Shown piece after piece: positions 21,379-31,771 of a DNA stretch of 64,000 bases. Source of the stretch: Berghia stephanieae (taxonomy: Eukaryota; Mollusca; Gastropoda; Nudibranchia; Aeolidiidae). A program made the position numbers and the translations under genes. The first letter of the stretch is position 1. Each line of letters starts with the position of its first letter. Below the pieces are notes generated by a model that worked only from the letters and a program-made list of their open reading frames with translations, had not been told where the DNA came from and did not search any database. The stretch spans positions 39,836,329 to 39,900,328 of the forward strand of contig CM067449.1 of assembly GCA_034508935.3 (NCBI GenBank). Reading direction: 5' to 3'.

Positions 21379-22011
21379 GTCTTATTCAAAGCGTAGCAAG
21401 AATTGCTTCTGTCTACAGAAACCGGGGCGGACTCCGTCTTCATGGGTCTTATGTCTTTGGACAACACAAAAGTAAGTGATATGTTTTGGTATCATGATGA
21501 AATAAGGACTAAATCCTAACCCTGAAATGATCCAAAAGAGTCGCACGTACCGTGCAACTCCTAAAACAAAAACAAAACAAAACAAAACAAAAAACAAAAA
21601 ACACCCCCATATCCATAAAAACAATAGAAAAGTAACTAAAAAACCCAAAGCCGAAACAAAATCAAAAAAAAAAAAAAAAAAAAAACAAAAAAAAAAAAAA
21701 AAACATCAAAAACTAAATTTAAAAAACTCCCAACCAAAACAAAGTAAAACAAAAATTAAAGTCAAAACAAAAAACAAAACACCCCCCCCCCCTTCCACAC
21801 CAAAACAACAACAAAAGTGCAAACAAAGACTTAAATTAATTAGACCAACCCCATTGACCCGGATCTTGTTGAATCAGTCAGAAAATGAGGTCAATTCTGT
21901 CGATGTCTTTATTGCCTTATCGGTCAACGTCTAGAATGTTAAAACAATGCGCCCTTTTCATCACATGGACTAAGTAGATCTCACTTCGAACAGACCGAAC
22001 AATACACGGCT

Positions 22012-22306
22012 CTGTGGTCTAGTGGTATTACACTCGCCTTCGGATCGGAAGGTCCTGGGTTCGAGTCCCGAGCAGTGCATTCTTAACATGTTGAGTGCTT
22101 GTAAATGGCTCTTTACTCACATTCTCTCAACGTACTCGGGTAAAAATGAGTACCTGGACGTTAACAGCGTTGTGTCTGTCCGAAACTAATTGTAATATCG
22201 CCCAACAGGGTTGTGTCTATCCCTACATGTTTAGTGTTGCTGTTGGCTTGGGACCCATTGTAAAGCAATTTTAGCACGTTTAGTGGATATTGCGCTATAT
22301 ATAATA
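22012..22306 (+). mobile_element. SINE family 1
   Basis: Full-length forward copy with GTGGTCTAGTGGTATTACAC and GGTCCTGGGTTCGAGTCCCG, ending GCGCTATATATAATATAAG. Confidence 0.8.
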
Positions 22307-22504
22307 TAAGATAAAATATATATTACTGTGTTCTGACTGGGTTATCTACTCGTCCATTGCTGTCTTGAGTACAACTTGTCTAACCCGAGACTCCTTTCAA
22401 GTATCTTGTTTGAAGCTTTTTTTGTGTGGCAAAGTTGAAGACTGTCATACACGACTGGAAATAATATAGTGAATATGTTCCTGAGTTTATTTTTTGACCA
22501 TTTA

Positions 22505-22940
22505 TTTTGGGCAATACATCCACTAAACGTGCTCAAAGCGCTTTACAAGTGGTCTCAAACCAACAGCAAAATTTCACTTGTAGGACGAGACATGACGCCT
22601 GTAAGACGATATTACACAGAGGCCACTCTGCTAATAAATAAATAAAATAAATAATATTCCCTTTATTCATCCCCATGGGGAAATTTGTCTTTAGGGTCTA
22701 TTCCAATGGAAGACTGGAATAACTAGCGTCAGCCGCATTGCAGCGCCACAAAGTGAGCTAGGGCGAGGTGACTTGCTCAAGGCCAAACAGCGCGGCGGGT
22801 GATCGAACTCTGTACTTTTCGGGTAGGAAACAGAGACCGTACCGCTGAGCCACGCTGTCCCTAAATGCCCAGGTACTCAGGTGACATCTGAGTACAGTAA
22901 GAGAATGCGAGTAAAGTGCATTTTCCAAGGACTCAACTTT
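22505..22940 (-). mobile_element. SINE family 1 interrupted by a CORE-SINE-like element
   Basis: The family-1 tail and body (22505-22630) and the remainder (22865-22940, GTACTCAGGTGACATCTGAG to AAGGACTCAACTT) are split by a different retroposon. The tRNA head is lost. Confidence 0.75.
22632..22862 (-). mobile_element. CORE-SINE/MIR-like retroposon nested in family-1 SINE
   Basis: Read on the minus strand it has a tRNA-like head GTGGCTCAGCGGTACGGTC with GAGTTCGATCACCC, then GGCCTTGAGCAAGTCACCTC, which resembles the CORE domain of MIR-type SINEs. A TTTCCCCATGGGGATGAATA block follows, then an ATTTATTT-type tail. The resemblance is judged by eye. Confidence 0.6.
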
Positions 22941-22984
22941 GTGATGCTGACCAAAATGGAAAAAAAAACTGTTGTCAGTGTTAG

Positions 22985-23250
22985 GCAGAATATTATTTAA
23001 AAAGAGCTATGCCCTTCCGCCACGACATCATAAGATATCGTCGCCTAGGCATTCCACGAAGGAATATAGATAATCCATCAAACAAGATGTCTGATGTCAA
23101 CAGGAGTCACCCATGTTGTCCAAGTGAGAAAATGGGTGGTTAATCATCATAAGGAGAAAAACGAAAGTGCCTGAAGCGGGGCTCGAACCCGAGACCTTCC
23201 GGGTCACGGTGCAATCAATGCCTTAACCACTCATTGTTTGGAAATCAAAA
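22985..23250 (-). mobile_element. SINE family 2 (Leu/Ser-tRNA-like head)
   Basis: On the minus strand a type-II-like head reads GAGTGGTTAAGGCATTGATT, then GGTCTCGGGTTCGAGCC and CCGCTTCAGGCAC. The body has CAGACATCTTGTTTGATGG and TATCTTATGATGTCGTGG. It matches the copy at 50.7 kb. Confidence 0.68.
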
Positions 23251-23298
23251 TTTCAATATCTGCCACGTGTGTTGAAACCGATGTAAACTATTTGCATA

Positions 23299-23481
23299 TA
23301 GATAGAACGATGACGACGTCACTCAGTCCTTTATTGTTTTTTTTTTCCATCCACGTTTATAAGTAATTCTCACTGAACTGTATTAACCGGACTATGGTTA
23401 CACATAGCTTTGTGTGTTGGTCCGTTATACTTCCGGATGGCAATGTTGTGAGATTCTTATCCAAGCGCATACTATCTATAT
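23299..23481 (-). mobile_element. ATAGATAG MITE
   Basis: Bounded by TATAGATAGAACGATGACGA and AAGCGCATACTATCTATA. It has a small internal deletion around the GTTCAAGG region. Confidence 0.8.
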
Positions 23482-23659
23482 GTACACGTCGGTTGAAACT
23501 TGAGATCATTAATCTAGCGGCAGATAGGCTTTCCCACGGATGTAGGTCAGTCAAGATAACCAACGACATCCATCCATACATCTTGAAGGTTAATAGGGTT
23601 GCAATTGGTGTAGAATATGCTGCTCTAATAATATTATTATTATATGTCACGTACGGTGA

Positions 23660-24270
23660 GTGACCCAAGTCTCAAGTTTCTGATTATGTTAATTTAAAAA
23701 GTCAGATTTAATTTTTGTTATTGTGGAGGTTGCTGTGATAAAAGTAGTCATCTTAGAGATGACAGCTAATTCAAAACATATGATTCACTCGATTAATCTC
23801 TTTTAAACAGTGAATTAGTTGAAAACAGCCGTATTTAAAACATATATAAAAATAGATTTATTTCACTCAAGCACAAAATCTGTTCGTTCTTGATATATTT
23901 TATTTGCTAAACAAGGTATTTGTGAATAATTTAGCTAAGTGCATAGCATCAAAATAAGAATTAACAATTCTTGATGAAATATTAAATATCGATTAATTTT
24001 GAATCGAAACGAGGGGAAATATTATGTGACAATGAGCCTCCTTTGTTTGATCTTCAGACAAAAAGAGTTACTTGCGGGTGACACAGTAAGATTTACCCAC
24101 GAAATATCAAGGGCTTTGTTGACTATCTAGTGATATCTATGATTGAACACTGTCATTTGGCGTAAGAATACATCGTGCACTCTCGAGCAGCACGGCCATT
24201 ATAAGAAAGGAAAAAAGACCAATTCATCGCACACTGACACAAAACTTTAGCACCACAATCACCTTGACTT
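23660..24270. other. Intron 1 sequence without recognisable features
   Basis: AT-rich single-copy-looking DNA between a MITE and a repeat L copy. No coding signal is visible. Confidence 0.5.
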
Positions 24271-24785
24271 ACAGGGTGAGGTTCCTGACCTCCCATAGTG
24301 GGCAGGGAGGTACCTGCTGTGTCCTCTATCCCCTTATATCTGTTTTCCTATTGCTTTCTGTCTTTGTCTTGGAATGAGATTACTTAGTTTTGTCCTGACC
24401 CTGGCTGAGGTCCGTGGCTGGGAGGGAATGTATAGTTATAGTTTTGGGAGGTGATATTTTTTTCCTTGTAAATCGTCTCTCTGTTATGTACTGTTATTAT
24501 TTTATTCTTAACATAATATGATTTGTAAACATTTGAATGTATTCCTCTTAGTATGGACTTGTGCTGGTGTCAGGGTGAGACTTTTAGGTGATCTCAAACT
24601 AAGTACACTGATTGTGTGCTCTTGGAATTTACATGTTCCCTATTTGAATCATTTCCACTTAGTTTTTCCTCAAATCCTTTTAATTGTACATCTCGAATGT
24701 TTTTACTATCCAATTTGCTTCCTTTTTGCTGGCCCTGATATGACCTAAATGTGTTGCAAGCGCCGTAAAACCATTAAAAACAAAT
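24271..24785 (+). mobile_element. LINE-tail-like repeat 'L' (GGTTCCTGACCTCCC...GCGCCGTAAAA)
   Basis: This ~515-bp copy begins at GTGAGGTTCCTGACCTCCCA. Landmarks are TCTTGGAATGAGATTACTTA, GGCTGGGAGGGAA, GAGACTTTTAGGTGATCTCA, TGTGCTCTTGGAAT, and an end GTTGCAAGCGCCGTAAAACC with ATTAAAAACAAATAC. The short ACAAA-rich end is like the 3' terminus of several LINE clades, so these may be 5'-truncated LINE ends or a SINE that uses that tail. Confidence 0.7.
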
Positions 24786-24846
24786 ACAAAGAAAAAACAA
24801 ATTGATTTAAAGAGGAATTTGTCATGATCTTCAGATTGGCACGAAA

Positions 24847-25219
24847 ATATAGATAGAATGCGCTTGGCTAAGAAGCTCACAACATTTACATCCGAAAGCC
24901 GAAAGTGTAACTGACCAACATACAAAACTATGTGTAACCTCAAGGATTTATCGTCTGGTTAATGAGAATTGCTGACGGATGGCAAAAACAATAATAAAAG
25001 CCTGAGTGACGTCATCTTCGTTCTATCTATAGATAGAATGCGCTTGGCCAAGGAGTTCACAACATTGCCATCCGGAAGTATAACGGACCAACACACAAAC
25101 TCTGTGTAACCATGAACTTTTATAGTCTGGTTAATACAGTTTAGTGAGAACAACTCACAAACGCGGATGGCAAAAACAATAACAAAGGCCTGAGTGACGT
25201 CATCTGCATACTATCTATA
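24847..25219 (+). mobile_element. Two ATAGATAG MITEs in direct tandem
   Basis: The first copy (24847-25030) is internally shortened. The second (25026-25219) is full length and of the AAGGAGTTCACAAC subfamily. They share CTATCTATAGATAG at the junction. Confidence 0.8.
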
Positions 25220-25261
25220 GACATCCGTTGAACATTTCCTTGCTGTATAAGTCTATTGGCA

Positions 25262-25445
25262 GAAGAAACGAAGTTGATGTCACTCATCTTTTTATTATTT
25301 TTAGACAGCCTGTTTGTGATTAGTTCTCAATAATTTATATCACTCACACTATAACAGTTAAAGGTTAGTAACATTTTTTTAATGTTTAATTTCACTTGCG
25401 GATATTTGAGTATTTTGCTTAAACGTATTGCATCAATAGGATTCA
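25262..25445 (-). mobile_element. Diverged sister MITE (GCCAGCC/GACAGCC subfamily)
   Basis: It contains AGAAACGAAGTTGATGTCAC, TTATTATTTTTAGACAGCC, GTGATTAGTTCTCA and a CTTAAACGTATTGCATCAAT terminus. It is the same architecture as the ATAGATAG MITE but with GACAGCC in place of GCCATCC and a different end. A similar copy lies at 25735-25925. Confidence 0.55.
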
Positions 25446-25446
25446 A

Positions 25447-25715
25447 TAACCTGATGTCACGTCCGCCCAGTAACAAGCAGCTTTACAAAAGAAAATCGGT
25501 ACTTTTTATTCTTAATGCTGGCTAGAACTTTTTCCCATGTCATGTGATCAGAATGTATAAAAGTCAAAACATGATCAGATTTATAATGTTTTCTCCTCTG
25601 GATACACTTTTATGTTCGTCAGAGAAGTATTTCATAAGTGCGTCCGCCATTGTTTCGATAGTTTAGAACCAGTTACTAAGTTACTATGTGTCATACGAGG
25701 GAAGTGACGCCATGA
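25447..25715 (-). mobile_element. Dispersed ~270-bp repeat (AACTTAGTAACTGG family), reverse copy
   Basis: It reads as the reverse complement of the copies at 16.5 and 34.8 kb, from CCTGATGTCACGTCCGCCCA to GAACCAGTTACTAAGTTACT. It is flanked on both sides by members of the diverged GCCAGCC MITE subfamily. Confidence 0.7.
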
Positions 25716-25734
25716 CTGTTGAAGCATATTGGCA

Positions 25735-25925
25735 AAAGAAAGGAATATGTTAAAGAAAGAACGAAGTTGACGTCACTCATCTCTATGTTATTATTTTTCG
25801 ACAGCCTGTCTGTGATTAGTTCTCAATAGCAATCAGACTCTAACCGTTAAAGGTTACACACATATTTGTTATGTTTAATTTGGCTGACAGATGTTATGAG
25901 TATTTTGCCTAAACGCATTGCATCA
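25735..25925 (-). mobile_element. Diverged sister MITE
   Basis: It carries AGAACGAAGTTGACGTCACT, ATTTTTCGACAGCC and AAACGCATTGCATCAATTGG. It flanks the AACTTAGTAACTGG repeat together with the copy at 25.3 kb. Confidence 0.55.
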
Positions 25926-26315
25926 ATTGGCAAAAGATGAAAAAACAAAGCGTGTGTCATCGCTGACGTAACGTGTTGTGTATGATGTCGTGAATGAGAA
26001 ATCAAATTGTGCTTAACATGAAAAGTTTTGACACGATGCATGTGACGGATATAGAAAACAGCATGTTAACATGCTGAACATAATACAACTTGTTATCAAC
26101 AGACTCGGACATACACAATAATATACGGACACATACATACTCGATGTACAATTGATTGATATTGTATACTATATAATTATAAATTGATAAATTGGATCTA
26201 TGCATAAAACTTACACAGAAGCATTTATTTAAAGGTTTTTAGAACCTATTCGCTCTTAAACGATACGATACGATATACCATCATGAACAAACTTACATAA
26301 ACAACACGCATACAT

Positions 26316-26520
<205 letters not shown>

Positions 26521-27084
26521 TAAAGTGAAGATAATTCTTCAAAATGGTAGATAGTTTGCTATACAATCCATTGTGCTCTGTCCATTGATTTTTAATACCT
26601 ATTATCTTGTAGAGATTTCACCATCATCACAATCATGGTACGGTAAAGATAGCGTGTTCTCTTAATGGACTAGGGACACATTCCTATGCTTAAGATCACT
26701 TATGTAGATTTTTTTTTTGTGAACAGCGTGCATTTAGACGGCTACTATTTTATCCTCCTCCTCCTCCACCTCCTCCTCCACCTCCTCCACCTCCGTTTAG
26801 TAAATATTTAGTATATATCAAAGCTCATAAAAAACCCAAACAACTTAAATGTTTAATGTTTATAGTCAGATTGATTCACCATTCATTTGTGAGAACAACT
26901 CATAACACCCCTCCCCTCCCAAAAAAAAAAAAAAATAATAAAAAAAAAAAAAAAAAAGCAAACAAGAAAAAAATAACAGTTGAGCTTTTATATAGCGCAT
27001 TATGGCTGGCTAAAACAATAACAAAGAGATGAGTGACGTCAATTTCGTTCCTTCTATGGTGAGAAACCATCTGAGTGTCTCCCT

Positions 27085-27640
27085 TCTGATAGGCAGCAGC
27101 TTCTAATGGTGCTCACACTACTATGTTATGACGATCGACCCAATCTGCAAATTCTTTACCGGACTCGTGCACCGTCGCAAACCCGCCCGGAAGCTTCGTC
27201 ACAACACACCGTTCAACTAGATGATCTGCGGTTTCGGGTTCTTTCCCACATCGGGTACATGTTGGACAGGTGGAAAGTCCCCACTGATGAAGTGATTTTG
27301 CCGTTAGGCAGGTTCTCGACCAAAGCCGATTTCGCTACAACCCAGTGTCTCCTCTTACTGTTAAAGAAGCCTGGCACCTTCTCATCTAGTTAAGAGGACT
27401 GTATGTCCCCGCCCCTCGAGGGATTGAATTCGTCGAAACCGACTTAAATCTCGTATATGCATCCCTGTTCGTAGTAAGGGAAGCTGTGTACAAGGGTTGC
27501 CGGGACTTATTTCGGCTCGAAATGGGGCACCGTCCATTATGCGCTTGAGAGGGTATCCCCATTGCCTCTCTCTCTGATCTTATTAAGCCAGCTTCTGATA
27601 AGAATCTTGTGTCTGCGTCTTTTCGAGACTTATTGGCGTA
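27085..27640 (-). pseudogene. Second copy of the LINE ORF2 3' fragment
   Basis: The minus strand encodes LSTCPTCTRCGKEPETA, DHLVERC and LPGGFATVHESGKEF, nearly the same peptide as the copy at 30.7-31.2 kb. The shared upstream block (including the CCCCTCTCAAGCGCATA-like stretch) extends to about 27640. The plus-strand ORF across it is a shadow. Confidence 0.6.
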
Positions 27641-27789
27641 AGGCCAGGCACATGGGGTAAATTACTGCTGAGGTCTTTGTAAATTAGTCCCCTTTGTCTT
27701 CCCTTTGTCTTTTTCACCTCTGACCTTTGTGGTTCATGCTAAGTAGTCATTCAGTGCAATGAGGCCCATGGAGCGTGGCCTTCGTAAAC

Positions 27790-28000
27790 TTAAAGCCTGA
27801 CACTGACCAAAAAAAATGATATCAAAAGACAAGTCTTTGACCACAAAAGAAAACAAATCGTGAGTTGTATTCAATAATTCAACAAATGGGATTACTTGTT
27901 TCCTTGACCACTGCTAAAGACAACTCTCTAAACGCTGCACAAATCTAAAAAATGACGTCAAACTGTAAATCTTAGAGGGTTCTTGTGTCAGGCTATAAAT
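27790..28000. mobile_element. MITE, GCCTGACAC family, single copy abutting an ATAGATAG MITE
   Basis: TAAAGCCTGACACTGACC at the left and TTCTTGTGTCAGGCTATAA at the right bracket the usual internal sequence. The right TATAA overlaps the start of the next element at about 27995. Confidence 0.7.
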
Positions 28001-28189
28001 AGTATTCGCTTGGCCTCGAAGCTCACAGCATAACCATCCGGAAGTATAACGGACCAACACACAAAACTATATGTAATCATGAACTGTTATAGTCTGGTTA
28101 ATACATTTTAGTGAGAATTACTACCATAAACATGGATGGCAAAACGCAATAACAAATATTCGATTGACGTCAACTTCATTCTATCTATA
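27995..28189 (+). mobile_element. ATAGATAG MITE
   Basis: It begins TATAAATAGTATTCGCTTGG and ends CTTCATTCTATCTATAA. It sits directly against the end of a GCCTGACAC-family MITE. Confidence 0.78.
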
Positions 28190-28254
28190 ATATGCTACGG
28201 ATGGAAGTGCCAGAAGACAACCGACAATAAAAACTTCGTGGCGGTAAATTATGT

Positions 28255-28565
28255 TGTGAGGCCATGTGGTCCAGTGGTATGACACTCGCCTTCGGATTGG
28301 AAGGTCCTGGATTCGAGCTCCGTCATGACCGGCACATAGTTGAGTCCTTGGAAAAGGCTCTTTGCTCACATTCTCTCTCATCGTACTCAGGTGTAAAATG
28401 AGTAACCTGACCGTTAACAGATTTGTCTCTGTCGGCAAAAAATGTGTAACATCGCCTAACAGGCGTCTTGTCTTGTCGTATTTGTTAAGTTTTGCTAAGG
28501 ACCCTTTGTAAAGCGCTTTAAGCGCGTTGAGTGGATATTGCCCGATATAAAAGCTCCATTTTATT
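28255..28565 (+). mobile_element. SINE family 1
   Basis: Forward copy from GAGGCCATGTGGTCCAGTGG to GATATTGCCCGATATAAAAG. The B box is mutated to GATTCGAGCTCC. Confidence 0.78.
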
Positions 28566-28929
28566 TTAACTGCTGGACATAACACGAATGTGAAAAGAAA
28601 ATGACTTTTGACCCATAAAATAATGGAGTGACTCAGCGATCAAACGCGATTTGTATTTTTGGTATTTTAAATAATAAGTTGGTAAGTTTTTCTACCAGGA
28701 AAATCTGACATCATGTAGATAATGTAACAGATAACGCTTGCTTATTCAGTCGCAAAACATCCAAATTTGTTGTTTGTTTATTTGTTTGTCTGTTAGTTTT
28801 TTTCCCCCACCGTCAATTAAGTTTGTACCACTTGACATCGGGGTTATCGTTGAGCGCGTCTTAAAAACAAAAAACCCAAAAAAAACAAAAAAAAACAAAA
28901 AAAACAAAACAAAAACAACAAACATTTTA

Positions 28930-29225
28930 AAAATAAAAACAGTTAACTGCCGTACTCTGGAAAACGTGTATTTAAAAATTTGGCCAGAAAACTCGTCCTT
29001 CAAATATCGATCGATTTAAATGACCCTTGTTTTGGCAACAAACTCTCAAAGCTAGAACTGAAGGAAGACTTCGCGAAGTTCCAGGTTTGAGAGTTATTAT
29101 TGTTTTATTTATTTTTTGCCAAGGTGAGGGTCATTTAAATCGATCGATATTAGAGGGATGAGTTTTCTGGCCAAAATATTTAAATATTTGTTTTTTTCCA
29201 GAGTCCAACAGTTAACTGGTTAAAA
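28930..29225. mobile_element. Foldback element (CCAGAAAACTCGTCCTTCAA family), nearly complete
   Basis: The left arm TTAACTGCCGTACTCTGGAA, GGCCAGAAAACTCGTCCTTC and ATCGATCGATTTAAATGACC pairs with the right arm GGTCATTTAAATCGATCGAT, GAGTTTTCTGGCC and GAGTCCAACAGTTAACTGG. The loop region has GAAGACTTCGCGAAGTTCC. Confidence 0.78.
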
Positions 29226-29344
29226 TTTAACACGTGGCGGGAATGACAATCCTTCAAAGTTCAAAGTGAAGATAAGCCGAGGCTGCTGAGTCGGATGACG
29301 TCGTCAGTAAGTCAAGTCAGGCTCTGTGTTTGTTTTTTTTGTTT

Positions 29345-29532
29345 GTTCGGCACATAGTTGGGTCATTGAAAAAGCTCTTTACTCACATTCTGTCACCGTA
29401 CTCGGGTGTAAAATGAGTACCTGGCCATTGACAGCATTGTCTCTCTCACAAAAGATTGTAATATCGCTGGAACCCGCTGTAAAGCTCTTTGAGCACATTT
29501 AGTGGATATTGCTCTATATAAAACTCAATTTT

Positions 29533-29534
<2 letters not shown>
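29345..29534 (+). mobile_element. SINE family 1, 5'-truncated, ending in a (GT)n run
   Basis: It begins at CGGCACATAGTTGGGTCATT and ends TGCTCTATATAAAACTCAAT before a (GT)n microsatellite at 29536-29575. Confidence 0.75.
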
Positions 29535-29577
<43 letters not shown>

Positions 29578-29816
29578 GTATTATGATTATCTTCCAGACT
29601 TTATTAATGCGATCAAAGTAGGTAAATTGACGAATAGCCAAAACAATGATTTGTCACAGAAGACGAGACAGGGAAATCCATTGAGTCACACAAGTTTTTG
29701 TCATGTCTTAATTTCAATATCGAGTAAATGCGTTTGCTGCCTCCCTGATTCATTCCCCTTATCAGTGACTGAATAATAATAATAACAATAACACGTGCAG
29801 TTATATTATGTATCGG

Positions 29817-30066
29817 TTATAGAAGGAACGAAATTAACGTCACGCAGCTATTTTAGCCAGCCATTTTTAAGATTACTTTACAATAAATTATCGATGCTAT
29901 GCGTTTAGATATATTATTCACAACATCCGCCATTTCAACACACAAAACTATGTGTAATCTTAAACTTTTATAGTCTGATTGATAGAATTTAGTAAGAACT
30001 AATCATGAACATGGCCGTCTAAAAACAATGAAAAAAAAGAGCTGAGTGACGTCAATTTCATTACTT
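29817..30066. mobile_element. Diverged sister MITE, rearranged
   Basis: It begins TATAGAAGGAACGAAATTAA with CAGCCATTTTTAAGATTAC. It then switches to the forward orientation with CACAAAACTATGTGTAATCT, AACATGGCCGTCTAAAAAC and GAGCTGAGTGACGTCAATTT. The arrangement suggests two overlapping copies or an internal inversion. Confidence 0.5.
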
Positions 30067-30249
30067 CGATATACTAGCTTTGCGTTGAGCGTTCAACGTC
30101 TTTTATTTTTGTTTTGTTTTTTTGTTTTATTTTTTTTTATCTGCTTTTTGTTTTGTTTTTGCAAGCTAATAATGAAATCAGCTGTTACCCCATGTTGTCA
30201 ATTAAGATCCATCAGCTGTCAAATATTTTACACATATCTACGTGTCTTT

Positions 30250-30448
30250 ACAATAGGGTATGAGATTAGCGGAAGAGTAGCGTCCCTTGATTGGGCGTCA
30301 CCCATAGTCTATGACGTCACTGTGACGCATGCGCACAACTAACATGACGTTCTCTCTCTAATAACTTTTCCGCCGGTGACGTCACAGACTATGGGTGACG
30401 TCCAATCACGGGACGCTACTCTTCCGCTAATCTCATTCCCTATAGGGG
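30250..30448. mobile_element. Foldback element (GAGATTAGCGGAAGAGTAGC family)
   Basis: AGGGTATGAGATTAGCGGAA, GAGTAGCGTCCCTTGATTGG and ACCCATAGTCTATGACGTCA at the left pair with TGACGTCACAGACTATGGGT, CCAATCACGGGACGCTACTC and TTCCGCTAATCTCATTCCCT at the right. The arms are about 70 bp with a ~45-bp loop. Confidence 0.8.
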
Positions 30449-30469
30449 AAAAGTGTGGTGACCAAAAAA

Positions 30470-30662
30470 ACTGGTTACAATCTCAATGGAAGTGTAAAAC
30501 CACTCTTCCGGAGGAGGACTGAATTCAAACCTTGTGTAAATGATCTTCTGGTTTCTGAATGATGGCATCTTGTTTTCTAGTCAAAACATATGCTGGTCCT
30601 AAATAAAGATCATCCATCCCCGATCTTTTACGTCCCGTAATCCTTAGAATCTGCTTATACAC
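30470..30662. repeat. Dispersed repeat shared with 9785-9945
   Basis: ACTGGTTACAATCTCAATGG, AAGTGTAAAACCACTCTTCC, ATGATCTTCTGGTTTCTGAA and ATCTTTTACGTCCCGTAATC parallel the 9.8-kb copy. No coding potential is seen. Confidence 0.6.
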
Positions 30663-30689
30663 TTTGCTACTAAAATAGCTATGTCAACT

Positions 30690-31168
30690 TATAGAGCTGG
30701 CTTAATAAGACCAAAGAGAGAGGGGATACCCCTCTCAAGCGCATAGTGGACGGTGCCCCCGTTTCGAGCCGAAATAAGTCCCGGTAACCCTTGTACGTAG
30801 ATTCCCTGACTAAGGATAGAGATGCATATACGAGATAGAAGTCGGTTTGGACAAATTCACTCCCTCAAGGGGTGGGGACATACACTCCTCGAAACTTGGT
30901 GAGAAGTTGCCAGGCTTCTTCACCAGTTAGAGGAGACACTGGTGGTAGCGAATCGGCTTAGGTCGAGAACCTACCTAACTGCAAAATTGCTTCATCAGTG
31001 GGACTCTCCACCTGTCCAACATGTACCCGATGTGGGAAAGAACCCGAAACTGCTGAGCATCTAGTTGAACGGTGTGTTGTGACGAAGCTTCCGGGTGGGT
31101 TTGCGACGGTGTATGAATGCGGTAAAGAATTTGCAGATTGGTTCGATCGTCATAACATATTAGTATGA
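30690..31168 (+). pseudogene. 3' end of a second LINE ORF2 (I/Nimb/Jockey-like) with CCHC-type C-terminus
   Basis: The plus-strand frame ending at the TGA at about 31166 reads GLSTCPTCTRCGKEPETA, then EHLVERCVVTK and EFADWFDRHNILV. The CPTC...CGKEPET..H..C zinc-binding-like block is typical of the extreme C-terminus of I-group and related LINE ORF2 proteins. Upstream sequence to about 30690 matches the fragment at 27.1-27.6 kb but carries stops and shifts, so it is a decayed 5'-truncated copy. Confidence 0.6.
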
Positions 31169-31279
31169 GCACCATTAGAGGCAACTGCCAACTTATAATT
31201 CATTATGTAACCTTTTCATTATTTGTCTTCCGAAGGACTTATTACATACACATTTCCAAGGATGTTGGTACAGAAAAAT

Positions 31280-31660
31280 TCAGAAAAGTGAGTGGAGCAG
31301 GCACTTATGTTGGTAACAACAAGATATGAAGTGAGTAGAAAAGTGCCAGAAGACAATAGAGAATAAAATTTTTTTTTTCGCGGCGGTGGTGGGGTTTGAA
31401 CCTGCGACCTTATTGGTACGACAACTCCGCCTGGCAGGTGAGAGCGTGGCTCTACCGTGTGAGCTATCCACGAACACAAAAATATTCGTTTCAAACCCAA
31501 AGTCATTTCTAGAACCCTCTCTCACCCACTTCTTGAGATCGCCGATTCGTTCACCACCATCGCGAAGTAATTTTGACCAGCAGTTAAGCTTAATAGCCAA
31601 TATTCTCATCACAAACATATAACATAGAAACGATTGAGACATTGAGTATGCTCCGGTGTA
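31280..31660 (-). mobile_element. SINE-like 396-bp unit, inverted copy
   Basis: It is the reverse complement of the tandem units that follow. The minus strand has GTGGATAGCTCACACGGTAG and AGGTCGCAGGTTCAAACCCC, that is, A- and B-box-like tRNA promoter elements. It is almost identical to the forward units. Confidence 0.85.
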
Positions 31661-31678
31661 TGGGGTGAATTTTTAATT

Positions 31679-31771
31679 CAGAAAAGTGAGTGGAGCAGGC
31701 ACTTATGTTGGTAACAACAAGATATGAAGTGAGTAGAAAAGTGCCAGAAGACAATAGAGAATAAAAATTTT
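31679..31771 (-). repeat. Partial inverted unit at the array centre
   Basis: It repeats CAGAAAAGTGAGTGGAGCAG through ACAATAGAGAATAAAAATTT, the 3' part of the unit in inverted orientation. It then switches abruptly into the first forward unit at the T-run, marking the inversion breakpoint. Confidence 0.8.

Noticed and set aside
27106-27393. 95-codon plus-strand ORF as a host gene
   Set aside because: It is antisense to the LINE ORF2 C-terminal CPTCTRCGKEPET block, which has its own second copy at 30.7-31.2 kb.
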